The notes under the pieces are model-generated. The model was not told the origin of the DNA. It did no database searches and was given only the letters and a program-made list of their open reading frames with translations. Source: Aerococcus viridans (GTDB lineage: Bacteria > Bacillota > Bacilli > Lactobacillales > Aerococcaceae). Taken from it: DNA of 64,000 nt. Location: positions 1,798,001 to 1,862,000 of the forward strand of contig NZ_NBTM02000001.1 of NCBI RefSeq assembly GCF_002083135.2. The letters are read 5' to 3'. Made by a program: the position numbers and the translations under genes. Of the stretch, positions 1-9,794 are shown piece by piece (position 1 is the first letter of the stretch; each line of letters begins with the position of its first letter).

Positions 1-346
1 GATAGGCTAAAACTACACCAAATGAGGTTGCTACTGCTTTACCACCATTAAATTTCAGGAATAGTGGGAATGAGTGACCAACGATGGCCATACCACCAAA
101 TAGTAAAGGGTGTAAGCCAAGATTCAACCAGATGGCTAGTAAGACGGGTATTGCCCCTTTTACCATATCACAGATGAAAACAAGGACGCCTCCAGTGGTC
201 CCAAAAGCTCGGAAGGCATTTGTCGTACCGATATTTCCTGAGCCAAATTGGCGAATATCTTTTTTATAGATGAGTTTGCCGATAACTAAACCAAAGGGAA
301 TAGACCCCAATAGGTAAGCGACGACTAGTAATAGAATCGTTAACAT
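1..346 (-). CDS. plsY: Glycerol-3-phosphate acyltransferase PlsY, 3' part cut by window edge
   Basis: Membrane acyltransferase that moves an acyl group from acyl-phosphate to glycerol-3-phosphate, the first step of phospholipid synthesis. The reverse strand from the ATG at 346 reads MLTILLLVVAYLLGSIPFG, then the PlsY motif GSGNIGTTN and the second motif GHSFPLFLKFNGGKAVATS. About 115 residues of the usual ~200 are present; the gene runs off the left edge. A GAAAGGA ribosome binding site lies at about 356-362. It is divergent from parE, an arrangement common in Firmicutes. Confidence 0.93.
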   Translation of the reverse strand, partial: MLTILLLVVAYLLGSIPFGLVIGKLIYKKDIRQFGSGNIGTTNAFRAFGTTGGVLVFICDMVKGAIPVLLAIWLNLGLHPLLFGGMAIVGHSFPLFLKFNGGKAVATSFGVVLAY

Positions 347-487
347 GATTTAATTCCTTTCAATAAATCTATGGGCTTCTTACATTATATCATTAATTGG
401 AAAGAATACAGTTATATGAGACAAATTTAAATATAGCAAACCTAATTAGCTAGTTATGAAAATCAAAAATTTTCCCAAGAATATTTT

Positions 488-516
488 CTTTCTTTCGAAT
501 ATTTTTAGGCTATAAT
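488..516 (+). promoter_or_regulatory. Probable promoter of parE-parC
   Basis: TATAAT at 511-516, with a poor -35 (T-rich, about 488-493) at 17-bp spacing. This would give a 5' leader of about 100 nt before the parE start. Confidence 0.5.
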
Positions 517-619
517 GGATGAGTTGCTCGCAAATAAATGGGCCTATTGATATTGATTCTATTTGGCAAATCAGCGGTTTTAATATATGATGAAAAAGAT
601 TGAAAGTGGGGTAAACGAT

Positions 620-2710
620 TTGGCCAAACCAACAAACCAAAATAATAAATCAACTTATGATGAAAGTTCGATCCAGGTATTAGAAGGCCTGGAAGCAGTT
701 AGAAAACGTCCTGGTATGTATATCGGGTCAACAGATGCACGTGGTTTACACCATTTAGTGTATGAGATTGTCGATAACTCAATTGATGAGGCCTTGAGTG
801 GGTATGCTGACCATATTACAGTAACCCTTGCTAAAGACGGTTCAGCAATTGTTACCGATAATGGACGTGGGATGCCGATTGGTAAACATACTAGCGGTAA
901 GCCGACTGTTGAGGTCATCTTAACGGTCCTTCATGCGGGTGGTAAATTCGGTGGTTCAGGTTATAAAACTTCAGGGGGTCTACACGGTGTAGGTTCATCT
1001 GTAGTAAATGCCTTGTCCAGCAAATTTATTGCCACAGTTCACCGGGACGGCAAGGAATACCACCAGGAATTTACCAATGGTGGTAAACCAGGCAAACCCA
1101 AAACAAAAGCCTTTAAAAGCAAAAACACCGGCACTAAAATCCAATTTTATCCGGATGCTGAAATTTTTGGCAATATTAAATTTGACCCGTCAACTATTCG
1201 GGAACACTTACGTGAATCAGCCTTTTTATTAAAAGACTTACGTATCGACTTTATTGATGAAATTAACGAGACTGAGGAAACCTTCCATTATGCAGAAGGG
1301 ATCAAGGCTTTTGTCGATTACTTAAATGAAGACAAAGACGTTTTACATGATGTCGTCTTTTTCCAAGGGGTTGAAAACGGGATTGAAATTGAATTGGCCT
1401 TCCAATATAACGATGGTTATTCGGAAACAGTCTTATCATTCGTCAATAACGTAAGAACTGCAGACGGCGGGACCCATGAATCGGGGATGCGAACAGGTTT
1501 AACCAAATCTTTCAATGAGTACGCCCGTAAGGTGGACTTGTTGAAGACTAAAGAAAAGAACCTTGAAGGGTCTGACGTACGAGAAGGGTATACAGCTGTC
1601 TTATCGTTACGGGTTCCTGAAGAAATCTTGCAGTTTGAAGGGCAAACCAAGTCTAAATTAGGGACACCACAAGCGCGTTCAGCTTCTGATAAAATCGTAT
1701 CTGAAAACTTAGCGGTTTACCTAATTGAAAACGGGGAAACAGCACAAATGCTGGTCCGTAAAGCTTTAAAAGCACGTGAAGCGAGAGATGCTGCCCGTAA
1801 AGCACGTGAAGCGTCTCGTGGCGCTAAGGGGAAACGTAAGGAAGTCCTATTATCTGGTAAATTAACGCCGGCACAGGGCCGTAATGCCAAGAAGAATGAA
1901 CTTTTCCTAGTGGAGGGAGATTCTGCCGGTGGTTCTGCTAAACAAGGGCGTGACCGTAAATTCCAGGCTATCTTGCCATTGCGTGGTAAGGTATTAAACA
2001 CTGAAAAAGCCAGCATTCAAGATATTCTAAAAAATGAAGAGTTGAACACCATCATCTATACCATTGGTGCAGGTGTAGGGGCTGAATTTGAGGTTGAAGA
2101 TGCTAACTACGATAAAGTCATCATCATGACCGATGCTGATACCGATGGGGCCCATATCCAGGTGCTACTGCTGACCTTCTTCTTCCGCTACATGAAACCT
2201 TTAGTAGAGGCTGGTAAAGTCTATCTCGCTATGCCACCATTGTATAAGGTGTCTAAGGGTAAAGGGAAAAACGAGGTCACTGAATATGCTTGGACGGATG
2301 ACGAGTTAAAAGCTGTGACTGATAAAGTCGGCAAAGGCTATATCTTACAACGGTACAAGGGTTTGGGTGAGATGAATGCGGACCAATTATGGGAAACAAC
2401 TATGGATCCTGAAACTCGTACCCTAGTCCGGGTAACAATTGACGATTTATCCCTAGCTGAAAGACGGGTATCTGTTTTAATGGGGAACAAGGTTGAACCT
2501 AGACGGAAATGGATTGAAGACAATGTGGCCTTCACCATGGATGAGGATGATACCCTACTTGAAAATGTCTCAGATACTGATGCTGGCGACAAGGAAGACG
2601 TTGTCGAGATTTTAGAAAACCAAAATCAAACCAGTATCACTGCTAACGAAGATGCGAATGACTTAGCTGGTGGGCAAATTAATTTATTTGATGAAGATGG
2701 TGATTATTAA
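620..2710 (+). CDS. parE: DNA topoisomerase IV subunit B (ParE)
   Basis: ATPase subunit of topoisomerase IV, which decatenates daughter chromosomes with ParC. It has a GHKL ATPase domain (NGRGMPIG, GGLHGVGSSVVNALS), a transducer domain, and a TOPRIM domain with EGDSAGGSA and TDADTDGAH, then QRYKGLGEMN near the end. The start is uncertain. ATG 587 has no ribosome site. The TTG at 620 is preceded by AGTGGGG and gives MAKPTNQ..., like the MAK start of ParE relatives, so TTG 620 is preferred. The stop overlaps the parC ATG by one base, so the two subunits are translationally coupled. Confidence 0.94.
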   Translation: MAKPTNQNNKSTYDESSIQVLEGLEAVRKRPGMYIGSTDARGLHHLVYEIVDNSIDEALSGYADHITVTLAKDGSAIVTDNGRGMPIGKHTSGKPTVEVILTVLHAGGKFGGSGYKTSGGLHGVGSSVVNALSSKFIATVHRDGKEYHQEFTNGGKPGKPKTKAFKSKNTGTKIQFYPDAEIFGNIKFDPSTIREHLRESAFLLKDLRIDFIDEINETEETFHYAEGIKAFVDYLNEDKDVLHDVVFFQGVENGIEIELAFQYNDGYSETVLSFVNNVRTADGGTHESGMRTGLTKSFNEYARKVDLLKTKEKNLEGSDVREGYTAVLSLRVPEEILQFEGQTKSKLGTPQARSASDKIVSENLAVYLIENGETAQMLVRKALKAREARDAARKAREASRGAKGKRKEVLLSGKLTPAQGRNAKKNELFLVEGDSAGGSAKQGRDRKFQAILPLRGKVLNTEKASIQDILKNEELNTIIYTIGAGVGAEFEVEDANYDKVIIMTDADTDGAHIQVLLLTFFFRYMKPLVEAGKVYLAMPPLYKVSKGKGKNEVTEYAWTDDELKAVTDKVGKGYILQRYKGLGEMNADQLWETTMDPETRTLVRVTIDDLSLAERRVSVLMGNKVEPRRKWIEDNVAFTMDEDDTLLENVSDTDAGDKEDVVEILENQNQTSITANEDANDLAGGQINLFDEDGDY

Positions 2711-5172
2711 TGGTTGAAATTCAAAAATTAACATTAGAAGAGGTAATGGGTGACCGTTTCGGACGGTATTCTAAATACATCATCCAAGACCGGGCGCTAC
2801 CTGACATTCGGGATGGATTAAAGCCAGTACAACGCCGGATTTTGTTCGCAATGTTTCAGGAGGGGAATACCTCTTCTTCAAACTTCCGTAAATCGGCCAA
2901 AACAGTCGGTAATGTAATTGGTAACTACCACCCCCACGGTGATTCATCAGTTTATGATGCCATGGTCCGTATGTCTCAAGACTGGAAGAACCGTGAAGTT
3001 TTAGTAGAAATGCACGGGAATAACGGGTCTATGGACGGTGACTCTGCAGCTGCTATGCGGTATACAGAAGCCCGTTTATCGAAGATTGCCGATGAATTAT
3101 TGCGTGATCTTGATAAAGACACGGTCGAAATGATCCTAAACTTTGATGACACGGCTGAAGAACCAACTGTTTTACCAGCAGGTTTCCCAAACCTATTGGT
3201 TAACGGGGCAACTGGTATTTCCGCTGGTTACGCGACTGAAATTCCGCCGCATAATCTAGGTGAAATTATTGATGCAACAACTTACCTAATCGACCATCCA
3301 AATGCCACAGTCAATAAGTTGATGGACTTTGTTCCTGGGCCAGATTTCCCAACAGGGGCTATTATCCAAGGGAAAGAGGAGTTGAAGAAAGCTTATACTT
3401 CTGGACGCGGGAAAGTCGTTGTTCGGTCTAAGCACCATATTGAAACAGACCGAGGTGGTAAAGAGAAAATCGTGATTACAGAAATTCCATATGAAGTAAA
3501 TAAGGCTAACCTAGTACGTCGGATGGATGAGTTACGGTTGAATCGGTCGATTGACGGGATTCAAGAAGTCCGCGATGAAACGGACCGTAACGGTCTACAA
3601 ATCGTGATTGAATTGAAAAAGGATGCGAGTTCTGACGCCATTCTAAATTACTTCTACAAAAATTCTGACCTGCAAATCAACTATAACTTCAACATGGTAG
3701 CCATTAATAACCAACGTCCTGAATTAGTCGGGATTAGAGAAGCTTTAAACGCTTATATCGGCCACCGTTATGAAATTATTCGTCGCCGGACAACCTTTGA
3801 TTTAAACAAGGCCCAACGTCGTTTACATATCGTAGACGGATTGGTCAAAGCCATGACTATTCTAGACCAAGTGATTGCGACGATTAGAAACTCTAAAAAT
3901 AAATCAGACTCTAAATACAACTTGATTGAAGCTTTTGATTTCTCAGAAGCCCAAGCAGAAGCGATCGTAAGCCTACAATTGTACCGTTTAACCAATACAG
4001 ACGTTACTGCTTTGGAAAATGAACGCCTACAATTAAACGAGGATATTGCTTCTTACCAAGCGATCTTGTCTGATGATAAAGTCCTTTATGGCCGGATGAA
4101 GTCTGAACTAAAAGCGATTAAGAAAGCTTACGCTTCTGAACGTCGTACTGAGATTCAAGACGAAATCCAAGAAGTCATCGTGAAGAAACAATTATTGATT
4201 CCTGAAGAAGACGTTGTCGTTGTAGTAACCCGTGGTGGTTATATCAAACGATCTAGTCTGCGATCATTTAAAGCTTCTGGTATTGAAGAAGTCGGTTTAC
4301 GTGAGGGAGACCATGTCCGATTCCTTGAAAAAATGTCTACTTTGGATCAGTTAGTATTCATAACCAATAAAGGGAACTACATCTTCCAACCAGTTTATGA
4401 ATTACAAGACATCCGTTGGAAAGACTTAGGGGAGCATATTTCGCAAAGAATTGCCTTTGCGAGTGACGAATCAATTATCGGTGTCTTTAAATACGATGAA
4501 AATAGCAAAGATAATCTGTTGCTTGCATCGGCTGCTGGTATGATTAAACAAACGGCATTGTCAGAATTCAAGGAATTCCGCGGTTACAAAAACAAATCAT
4601 CTTTAGCTATGAATTTATCCTCTGACACTGACCAAGTAATTGGTGTCTACCGTATTGACGGCGCAACTGACCAAAGCCAAGCTCAAGTCATCCTAGTGAC
4701 GTATTATGGTTTTACCTTAAGATACAGCATTGATGAAATTTCAATTATTGGTGCGCGTGCTAAAGGGGTTAAATCCATTAACTTGAAACAAGATGATTAT
4801 GTGGTTGGATTGTCCTACGCAGCCGTTCCAGATGACAACTTGCAATTGATGATGGTGACCCAAAGAGGGCATATGAAACGATTGAAATGGGCTGAAATTA
4901 ACGTTCTTGGTCGTGCTAAACGTGGTTTAGTGGCCTTGAAAGAATTGAAAACAAACCCACATCGTATTATTGCTGCCTTTGAAGTCATTGATACTAAACA
5001 GGTATTTGAAGTCATTACAAGCCAATCTCATCGTGAAAACTTTAGAGCAGGTGACGTGGCTATTGCCAACCGTTATTCAAACGGATCTATGCTTGTAGAC
5101 GAGAAAGACCATGGCCAAATTAGCTTAGTAACGCCGTTAATCGACTTCACGTCTTTTGATCCAGAAAAGTAA
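2710..5172 (+). CDS. parC: DNA topoisomerase IV subunit A (ParC)
   Basis: Breakage-reunion subunit of topoisomerase IV, 820 residues, the usual length. The winged-helix catalytic region carries Tyr118 in AMRYTEARLSK. The quinolone-resistance region reads HPHGDSSVYDAM, with Ser79 and Asp83 at the positions known from streptococcal ParC, so it looks like the sensitive form. The C-terminal half holds the beta-pinwheel repeats, for example VTRGGYIKR and VTQRGHMKR. It is cotranscribed with parE and followed by a terminator. The pair lies only about 10 kb from the dif-like site, a suggestive place for a decatenase, though this may be coincidence. Confidence 0.96.
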   Translation: MVEIQKLTLEEVMGDRFGRYSKYIIQDRALPDIRDGLKPVQRRILFAMFQEGNTSSSNFRKSAKTVGNVIGNYHPHGDSSVYDAMVRMSQDWKNREVLVEMHGNNGSMDGDSAAAMRYTEARLSKIADELLRDLDKDTVEMILNFDDTAEEPTVLPAGFPNLLVNGATGISAGYATEIPPHNLGEIIDATTYLIDHPNATVNKLMDFVPGPDFPTGAIIQGKEELKKAYTSGRGKVVVRSKHHIETDRGGKEKIVITEIPYEVNKANLVRRMDELRLNRSIDGIQEVRDETDRNGLQIVIELKKDASSDAILNYFYKNSDLQINYNFNMVAINNQRPELVGIREALNAYIGHRYEIIRRRTTFDLNKAQRRLHIVDGLVKAMTILDQVIATIRNSKNKSDSKYNLIEAFDFSEAQAEAIVSLQLYRLTNTDVTALENERLQLNEDIASYQAILSDDKVLYGRMKSELKAIKKAYASERRTEIQDEIQEVIVKKQLLIPEEDVVVVVTRGGYIKRSSLRSFKASGIEEVGLREGDHVRFLEKMSTLDQLVFITNKGNYIFQPVYELQDIRWKDLGEHISQRIAFASDESIIGVFKYDENSKDNLLLASAAGMIKQTALSEFKEFRGYKNKSSLAMNLSSDTDQVIGVYRIDGATDQSQAQVILVTYYGFTLRYSIDEISIIGARAKGVKSINLKQDDYVVGLSYAAVPDDNLQLMMVTQRGHMKRLKWAEINVLGRAKRGLVALKELKTNPHRIIAAFEVIDTKQVFEVITSQSHRENFRAGDVAIANRYSNGSMLVDEKDHGQISLVTPLIDFTSFDPEK

Positions 5173-5192
5173 ATTTTCAATTAAGAATACGA

Positions 5193-5232
5193 ACGTCTGC
5201 CAAATTTTTATTGTTTTGGTAGGCGTTTTGTT
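5193..5232 (+). terminator. Terminator after parC
   Basis: Stem ACGTCTGCCAAA (5193-5204) with TTTGGTAGGCGT (5215-5226), allowing two wobble pairs, followed by a T-rich tail. Confidence 0.75.
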
Positions 5233-5282
5233 ATAGGCTCAGTTTAGAAAAAAAGACAATTACTTAACTTAGTATTGATAAT

Positions 5283-5311
5283 TAGATATTAATAGCGTTC
5301 TTCGCTATAAT
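5283..5311 (+). promoter_or_regulatory. Probable promoter of the thiolase gene
   Basis: TAGATA at 5283-5288 and TATAAT at 5306-5311, 17-bp spacing, about 65 bp before the start codon. Confidence 0.5.
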
Positions 5312-5377
5312 GAAAGATATGAACATTTATTCGCGTATCTCAATCAAGAAAATGAATAGTTGATAAAGGAGAGTTTT

Positions 5378-6559
5378 ATGGAAGAAGTAGTCATTGTTGC
5401 AGCGAAACGTTCTGCAATTGGAAAATTTGGTGGCCAATTTAAAGGCATTTCAGCAGTCGATTTAGGGGTAGAAGTATTAAGAGAAACACTCGCTTCAATT
5501 GATTTAGACCCAACAAAAGTTGAACAAGTGATCTTGGGGAATGTATTAAGTGCAGGACTTGGCCAAAACGTTGCCCGCCAAGTTGCCCTAAAATCAGGTT
5601 TGTCTAACGAATCAACTGCCGTAACCATTAACCAAGTTTGTGGTTCAGGATTGCGTACTGTCATGATGGGCGCACAAGCTATCATGCTCGGTGACGCTGA
5701 TATTGTTGTCGCAGGTGGTACGGAAAATATGACTCGTGCACCTTACGTGGTTGATTCCGCTCGTTGGGGTCAGCGTATGGGCAACGGTCAAATGATTGAC
5801 ACTATGCTACACGATGGTCTAACTGATGCCTTCTCAAACGATGCGATGGGGATCACAGCAGAAAATATTGCGGACCAATACGGGATTTCCCGTGAAGCCC
5901 AAGATGAATTTGCAGCAGCTAGCCAAGTCAAAGCTGTAGCAGCGAAAGAGGCTGGACGTTTTGTAGAAGAAATTGTCCCAGTGACTATCCAACAAAAAAA
6001 TGGCACGCAAGTAGTGACTGAAGATGAGGGGCCACGTTCGGGTATTACACCAAAACGTTTGGGTAAATTGCAACCAGCTTTTAAAGAAGAGGGGACAGTG
6101 ACAGCAGGTAACTCATCAGGTATCAATGATGGGGCAGCAATGCTTGTCTTAATGTCTAAGCGTAAGGCCGATGAACTAGGGCTTAAACCCATGGTATCCA
6201 TTGCTTCTTACGCAACGGGTGGGGTAGATCCTTCAATTATGGGGACAGGCCCAATCCCAACAACGATCAAGGCCTTAGAAAAGGCCAATATTACAGCAGG
6301 AGACCTAGATTTAATTGAGGCCAATGAAGCCTTTGCATCCCAAGCATTATGTGTAACTACAAGCCTAGAATTGCCAGCTGAAAAGGTTAACGTGAACGGT
6401 GGGGCAATTGCCCTTGGTCATCCGATTGGTGCGTCAGGCGCCCGTATCTTGGTTACTTTGATCCATGAAATGCAAAAACGTCAGTCAGTTTATGGTTTAG
6501 CGACCCTATGTGTGGGCGGCGGTCAAGGGGTATCCGTCATTGTAAAGCAAGCAGTTTAA
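5378..6559 (+). CDS. Acetyl-CoA C-acetyltransferase (thiolase)
   Basis: Condenses two acetyl-CoA to acetoacetyl-CoA, or the reverse; cytoplasmic. The start is ATG 5378, placed by AAAGGAG at 5365-5371, giving 393 residues, typical for biosynthetic thiolases. The active site is complete: Cys88 in NQVCGSGLRT, His348 in GGAIALGHPIGASGAR, Cys378 in TLCVGGGQG. In this order such enzymes can feed the mevalonate pathway, but no HMG-CoA synthase or reductase gene is adjacent. The pathway is therefore inferred, not shown. The gene appears to be monocistronic. Confidence 0.93.
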   Translation: MEEVVIVAAKRSAIGKFGGQFKGISAVDLGVEVLRETLASIDLDPTKVEQVILGNVLSAGLGQNVARQVALKSGLSNESTAVTINQVCGSGLRTVMMGAQAIMLGDADIVVAGGTENMTRAPYVVDSARWGQRMGNGQMIDTMLHDGLTDAFSNDAMGITAENIADQYGISREAQDEFAAASQVKAVAAKEAGRFVEEIVPVTIQQKNGTQVVTEDEGPRSGITPKRLGKLQPAFKEEGTVTAGNSSGINDGAAMLVLMSKRKADELGLKPMVSIASYATGGVDPSIMGTGPIPTTIKALEKANITAGDLDLIEANEAFASQALCVTTSLELPAEKVNVNGGAIALGHPIGASGARILVTLIHEMQKRQSVYGLATLCVGGGQGVSVIVKQAV

Positions 6560-6679
6560 CAAGTAGTGTGCACTAGCCCTTTCTCCAAGATTTAGAGTCC
6601 TGCACAAGCAAATGATTTAGTCTTAAATGAGATCATGGTAAACTAAGAGTAGAATTTTGAATTTGAAGGGAGCTATTCG

Positions 6680-7531
6680 ATGACAATACCAACTTATACG
6701 GCGCATGACGGGACCCAAGTCCCACAAATCGGCTTTGGTACCTACAAACTTAAAGGATATGATGGGGTAGATTCTATCCAGTCAGCCTTAGAAGCAGGTT
6801 ACCGTTACCTAGATTCAGCCTACAACTATGAAAATGAAGCAACAGTAGGTGAAGCTATTCGCCGATCTGGTATTCCAAGAGACGAGATCCAAGTGGCTTC
6901 AAAATTACCTGGTCGTTACCACAAATACGATGATGCCCTAGTGACTATTCAAGAATCATTAATGCGGGCTAACTTAGACTGCTATGATTTTTATTTGATT
7001 CACTGGCCAAATCCAAAAGAAGACACCTATGTTGAAGCTTGGCAAGCACTAATTGAAGCCCAAAGACGTGGCTACATCAAAAATATAGGTGTCAGCAACT
7101 TCTTACCAGAACATATTGACCGCATTGAGCGTGAAACTGGCGTCTTACCAGTGGTTAACCAAGTAGAAATGCACCCTTACTTCCAACAAAAAGCGCAACG
7201 CGCTTACCATGAGGAGAAGGGCATTATTACTCAATCTTGGTCTCCTTTTGTTCGCGCGAATGAAAAGATTGATAAGTCAGTTCTAGAAAATGAAGACATC
7301 AAAGCAGTAGCTGCTAAATACGGTAAGTCTGCTGGTCAAACAATTTTACGCTGGCAAACGCAATTAGGGGCTATGCCAATCCCTAAATCAAGCAAGAAAG
7401 CGCGTCAAATCGAAAACTTAGACTTCTTTGACTTCAAACTGGATGAAGAAGACTTGGCCGTATTTGACCGTTTAGATAAGCCAGACGGCCGTGCAGCCAA
7501 TCAAGATCCAGCGGTGTACCAAGAGTTTTAG
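6680..7531 (+). CDS. Aldo/keto reductase
   Basis: NAD(P)H-dependent oxidoreductase of the aldo/keto reductase superfamily, 283 residues, a TIM barrel of the 2,5-diketogluconate-reductase or prostaglandin-F-synthase-like type. The catalytic tetrad is visible: Asp45 and Tyr50 (YLDSAYNYENE), Lys75 (ASKLPG), His108 (YLIHWPNP). IGVSNF and the C-terminal cofactor segment MPIPKSSKKARQIENL are also present. GAAGGGAG precedes the ATG. The substrate cannot be told from sequence. It stands alone between the thiolase and a strong terminator. Confidence 0.9.
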   Translation: MTIPTYTAHDGTQVPQIGFGTYKLKGYDGVDSIQSALEAGYRYLDSAYNYENEATVGEAIRRSGIPRDEIQVASKLPGRYHKYDDALVTIQESLMRANLDCYDFYLIHWPNPKEDTYVEAWQALIEAQRRGYIKNIGVSNFLPEHIDRIERETGVLPVVNQVEMHPYFQQKAQRAYHEEKGIITQSWSPFVRANEKIDKSVLENEDIKAVAAKYGKSAGQTILRWQTQLGAMPIPKSSKKARQIENLDFFDFKLDEEDLAVFDRLDKPDGRAANQDPAVYQEF

Positions 7532-7568
7532 GCAAATATGACCTGAAATATAGTCAAAAAATCAGCTT

Positions 7569-7607
7569 AAAAGGAATTTTTCGGATTTTTCGAAAAGTTC
7601 CTTTTTT
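7569..7607 (+). terminator. Terminator after the aldo/keto reductase
   Basis: AAGGAATTTTTCG (7571-7583) pairs with CGAAAAGTTCCTT (7591-7603) apart from one wobble, followed by a T run. Confidence 0.85.
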
Positions 7608-7663
7608 CGAATTAATCTATGTTAAAATGTGATTATCATTGAATTCAAAAAGGAGCAATAAAC

Positions 7664-8593
7664 GTGAATAAAATTTTAGTTTTCGGACATCAAAATCCAG
7701 ATACAGATGCTATTACATCTGCTATTTCATATGCCTATTTATTAAACCAACAAGGACTTGAAGCAGAAGCGGTTGCCTTAGGACAAGTTAACGAAGAAAC
7801 TGCCTATGCCTTGAATGAATTTGGTCAAGTGGCACCACGTGTAATTGAATCTATTGGAACGCAAACAGATACAGTTGCTTTAGTAGACCACAACGAGTCG
7901 CAACAATCAGTCGCTGACTTAGCAGAAGTTGAAGTGCATTCAGTTGTTGACCACCACAAAATTGGTGATTTCACAAGTGCCGCACCATTAACTTTCATTG
8001 CTAAACCATACGGTTGTTCTCAAACAATTATTTTCGAATTGTTCCAAGAAAAAGGTATCGAAATACCTAAAGAAATCGCTGGTTTAATGCTATCAGCTAT
8101 CATCTCTGATACTTTATTGTTCAAATCACCAACGACAACGGAAAAAGATCAAGAAGTTGGTTTAGCTTTAGCAGAGATCGCTGGCGTAGATGTTGAAGCT
8201 TACGGTTTAGCTTTATTGAAATCAGGTACAAACGTAGACGCTAAATCTGCAAGTGAAATTGCTGATGGCGACGCTAAATCATTTGAAATGGACGACAAAC
8301 CAGTACGTATTGGTCAAATCAATGTCGTAGATGTTGACGATGTCTTGAAACGTAAAGACGAAGTGATTGCAGCAATGAAAGACTTAGTAGCTGAAAACGA
8401 ATATGCCGCATTCTTATTAGTGGTAACAAACATTTTAACAAGTGATTCAGAAGGTCTTTTAGTGGGTTCTGAAGACTTTATGCAACATGCTGAACAAGCC
8501 TTTGGCGGTCAAGTAAATGACAACCAAATTGCTTTACCAGGCGTTGTATCACGTAAAAAACAAGTTGTACCACCATTACAAGCAACATTTTAA
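7664..8593 (+). CDS. ppaC: Manganese-dependent inorganic pyrophosphatase (family II)
   Basis: Hydrolyses pyrophosphate and so pulls biosynthetic reactions forward; cytoplasmic. It is 309 residues, the normal size. The DHH-superfamily metal motifs are all there: GHQNPDTDAI (His9, Asp13, Asp15), DHN at 75-77, DHHK at 96-99, and the C-terminal SRKKQVVPPL substrate loop. The start is a GTG at 7664 behind AAAAAGGAG. It is monocistronic, with a terminator on both sides. Confidence 0.97.
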   Translation: MNKILVFGHQNPDTDAITSAISYAYLLNQQGLEAEAVALGQVNEETAYALNEFGQVAPRVIESIGTQTDTVALVDHNESQQSVADLAEVEVHSVVDHHKIGDFTSAAPLTFIAKPYGCSQTIIFELFQEKGIEIPKEIAGLMLSAIISDTLLFKSPTTTEKDQEVGLALAEIAGVDVEAYGLALLKSGTNVDAKSASEIADGDAKSFEMDDKPVRIGQINVVDVDDVLKRKDEVIAAMKDLVAENEYAAFLLVVTNILTSDSEGLLVGSEDFMQHAEQAFGGQVNDNQIALPGVVSRKKQVVPPLQATF

Positions 8594-8618
8594 TTAAGAT
8601 TTTTTAAGTAAAATCACG

Positions 8619-8660
8619 AAGTGCCTCCCAAACAAGTTGTTTAGGGGGGCATTTTGTGCT
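8619..8660 (+). terminator. Terminator after ppaC
   Basis: AGTGCCTCCCAAAC pairs with GTTTAGGGGGGCAT over about 13 bases, then TTTTG and a further T run. Confidence 0.85.
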
Positions 8661-8699
8661 TTTTTACCATAACTTTTATCGCAAGTTCTAGGAGGGCAT

Positions 8700-9554
8700 A
8701 TGGATATTGTCGTTGTAGGAGGGGGAAAACTCGGAGAGGACATCCTTCACGGGTTAATTAAAGATGGTCACAACCTGTATCCCGCCTCCATTGCCCAATA
8801 TGATTCAAGAGTGGTTGAGACGATTTTGATGATCGCCATGTTTACCTTTGGGTTAAATTTCAACTTCTTCTACCTTGCTTACGAAAGACGTTGTAAGGAA
8901 ATCTTTAAAGACGAAGAGTTGAAATGGTATGTCTATATTATTTAAGGGTTTTTAGCCATTATTTCTTTGGCCTTAATCTCTTATTACGATAACTTCTTCC
9001 GCATGATACACGATGTGCTCTTTAATATAGTGTCCATCATGTCAACCACGACTTATACCACAGTAGATATTTTGGAATGGCCGCTAGCTGCCCATACCAC
9101 CATTCTATTGTTGATGTTTGTCGGTGCCATGTCAGGGTCTACAGCATCGGGTCTAAAAGTTATCCGGATAGGCATTTATTTGCGGTCTATTAAACAGGAA
9201 ATTCAACATTTACTTGCACCAAATAGGGTGATTCCTATGACCTATAACGGCAAACGTATTGAGAAAAATGTCCACTATGGGATTGTTTACTATCTGATGA
9301 CCTATCTAGCCGTATTCGTTTTACTCCTAGTGGTTCTGTCATTTGATGCACAGAACTTTTCATCCGCATTCTCAGCGACCATCGCTACTATTTCAAATAT
9401 CGGTGGGTCTCTTGATTTACTAGGGCCATCACAAGATTATGCGTCCTTGTCTAATTTTTCAAAAATCGTGATGTCAGTAGGTATGATTATCGGCCGTCTA
9501 GAAATTTATCCAGTGATCATTTTATTATCCAGATCGACTTGGCGAAAATTCTAA
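8700..9554 (+). pseudogene. trkA/trkH deletion scar: TrkA N-terminus fused to the TrkH C-terminal half, with a stop
   Basis: The first ~28 codons (MDIVVVGGGKLGEDILHGLI...) are the start of a TrkA-type NAD-binding potassium-channel regulator, behind a strong AGGAGGG site. The frame then passes directly into the membrane part of a TrkH potassium channel subunit: NLYPASIAQYDSRVVETILM, SIMSTTTYTTV, FVGAMSGSTASGLKVIR and NIGGSLDLLGPS are recognisable pore-region stretches. The frame is continuous from 8700 to 9554 except for TAA at 8943-8945; a TTA leucine codon would fit there. The simplest reading is a deletion removing most of trkA and the first half of trkH, plus a later nonsense mutation. No functional potassium uptake is expected. 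Confidence 0.85.
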
Positions 9555-9596
9555 CCACCACTTGTATATACAATTTTGTTTTAATCTGATTATAAA

Positions 9597-9633
9597 AAGG
9601 GGATTGTGCTACGAAAGCGCATACCCATTTTTT
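9597..9633 (+). terminator. Possible terminator downstream of the trk remnant
   Basis: GGGATTGTGCT and AGCGCATACCC form a stem with a 2-base internal mismatch, loop ACGAA, then a T6 run. It would isolate glpKOF from the remnant. Confidence 0.5.
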
Positions 9634-9747
9634 ATATATTTATCGCCACTTCTGGGACTTGGCGCCAATATTTTGAAATGCAGATTTGTATTTTTATTAA
9701 TCAGATTTCTGGCATTTGTCATTTTTCTGGGTTAAACTTTCTAAGTA

Positions 9748-9762
9748 ATGAAAACGCTTATT
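9748..9762 (+). promoter_or_regulatory. cre-like site upstream of glpK
   Basis: ATGAAAACGCTTATT matches the catabolite-responsive element WTGNAARCGNWWWCA at all but one informative position. It lies 33 bp before glpK, so CcpA repression of the glycerol operon by preferred sugars is likely. The rest of 9634-9747 holds a TTGGCGCCAA palindrome (9659-9668) and half of a 10-bp inverted repeat (AATCTGATTA 9583-9592, TAATCAGATT 9698-9707) of unknown meaning. Confidence 0.6.
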
Positions 9763-9794
9763 TATCCATTGTTTATTAAGTAGGAGGAATTATA

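Noticed and set aside
5191-5204. CGAACGTCTGCC as a possible SOS box
   Set aside because: It is one arm of the parC terminator and matches poorly in the right half.
5788-6201. 137-codon frame antisense to the thiolase
   Set aside because: A shadow of a clearly real gene with an intact active site.
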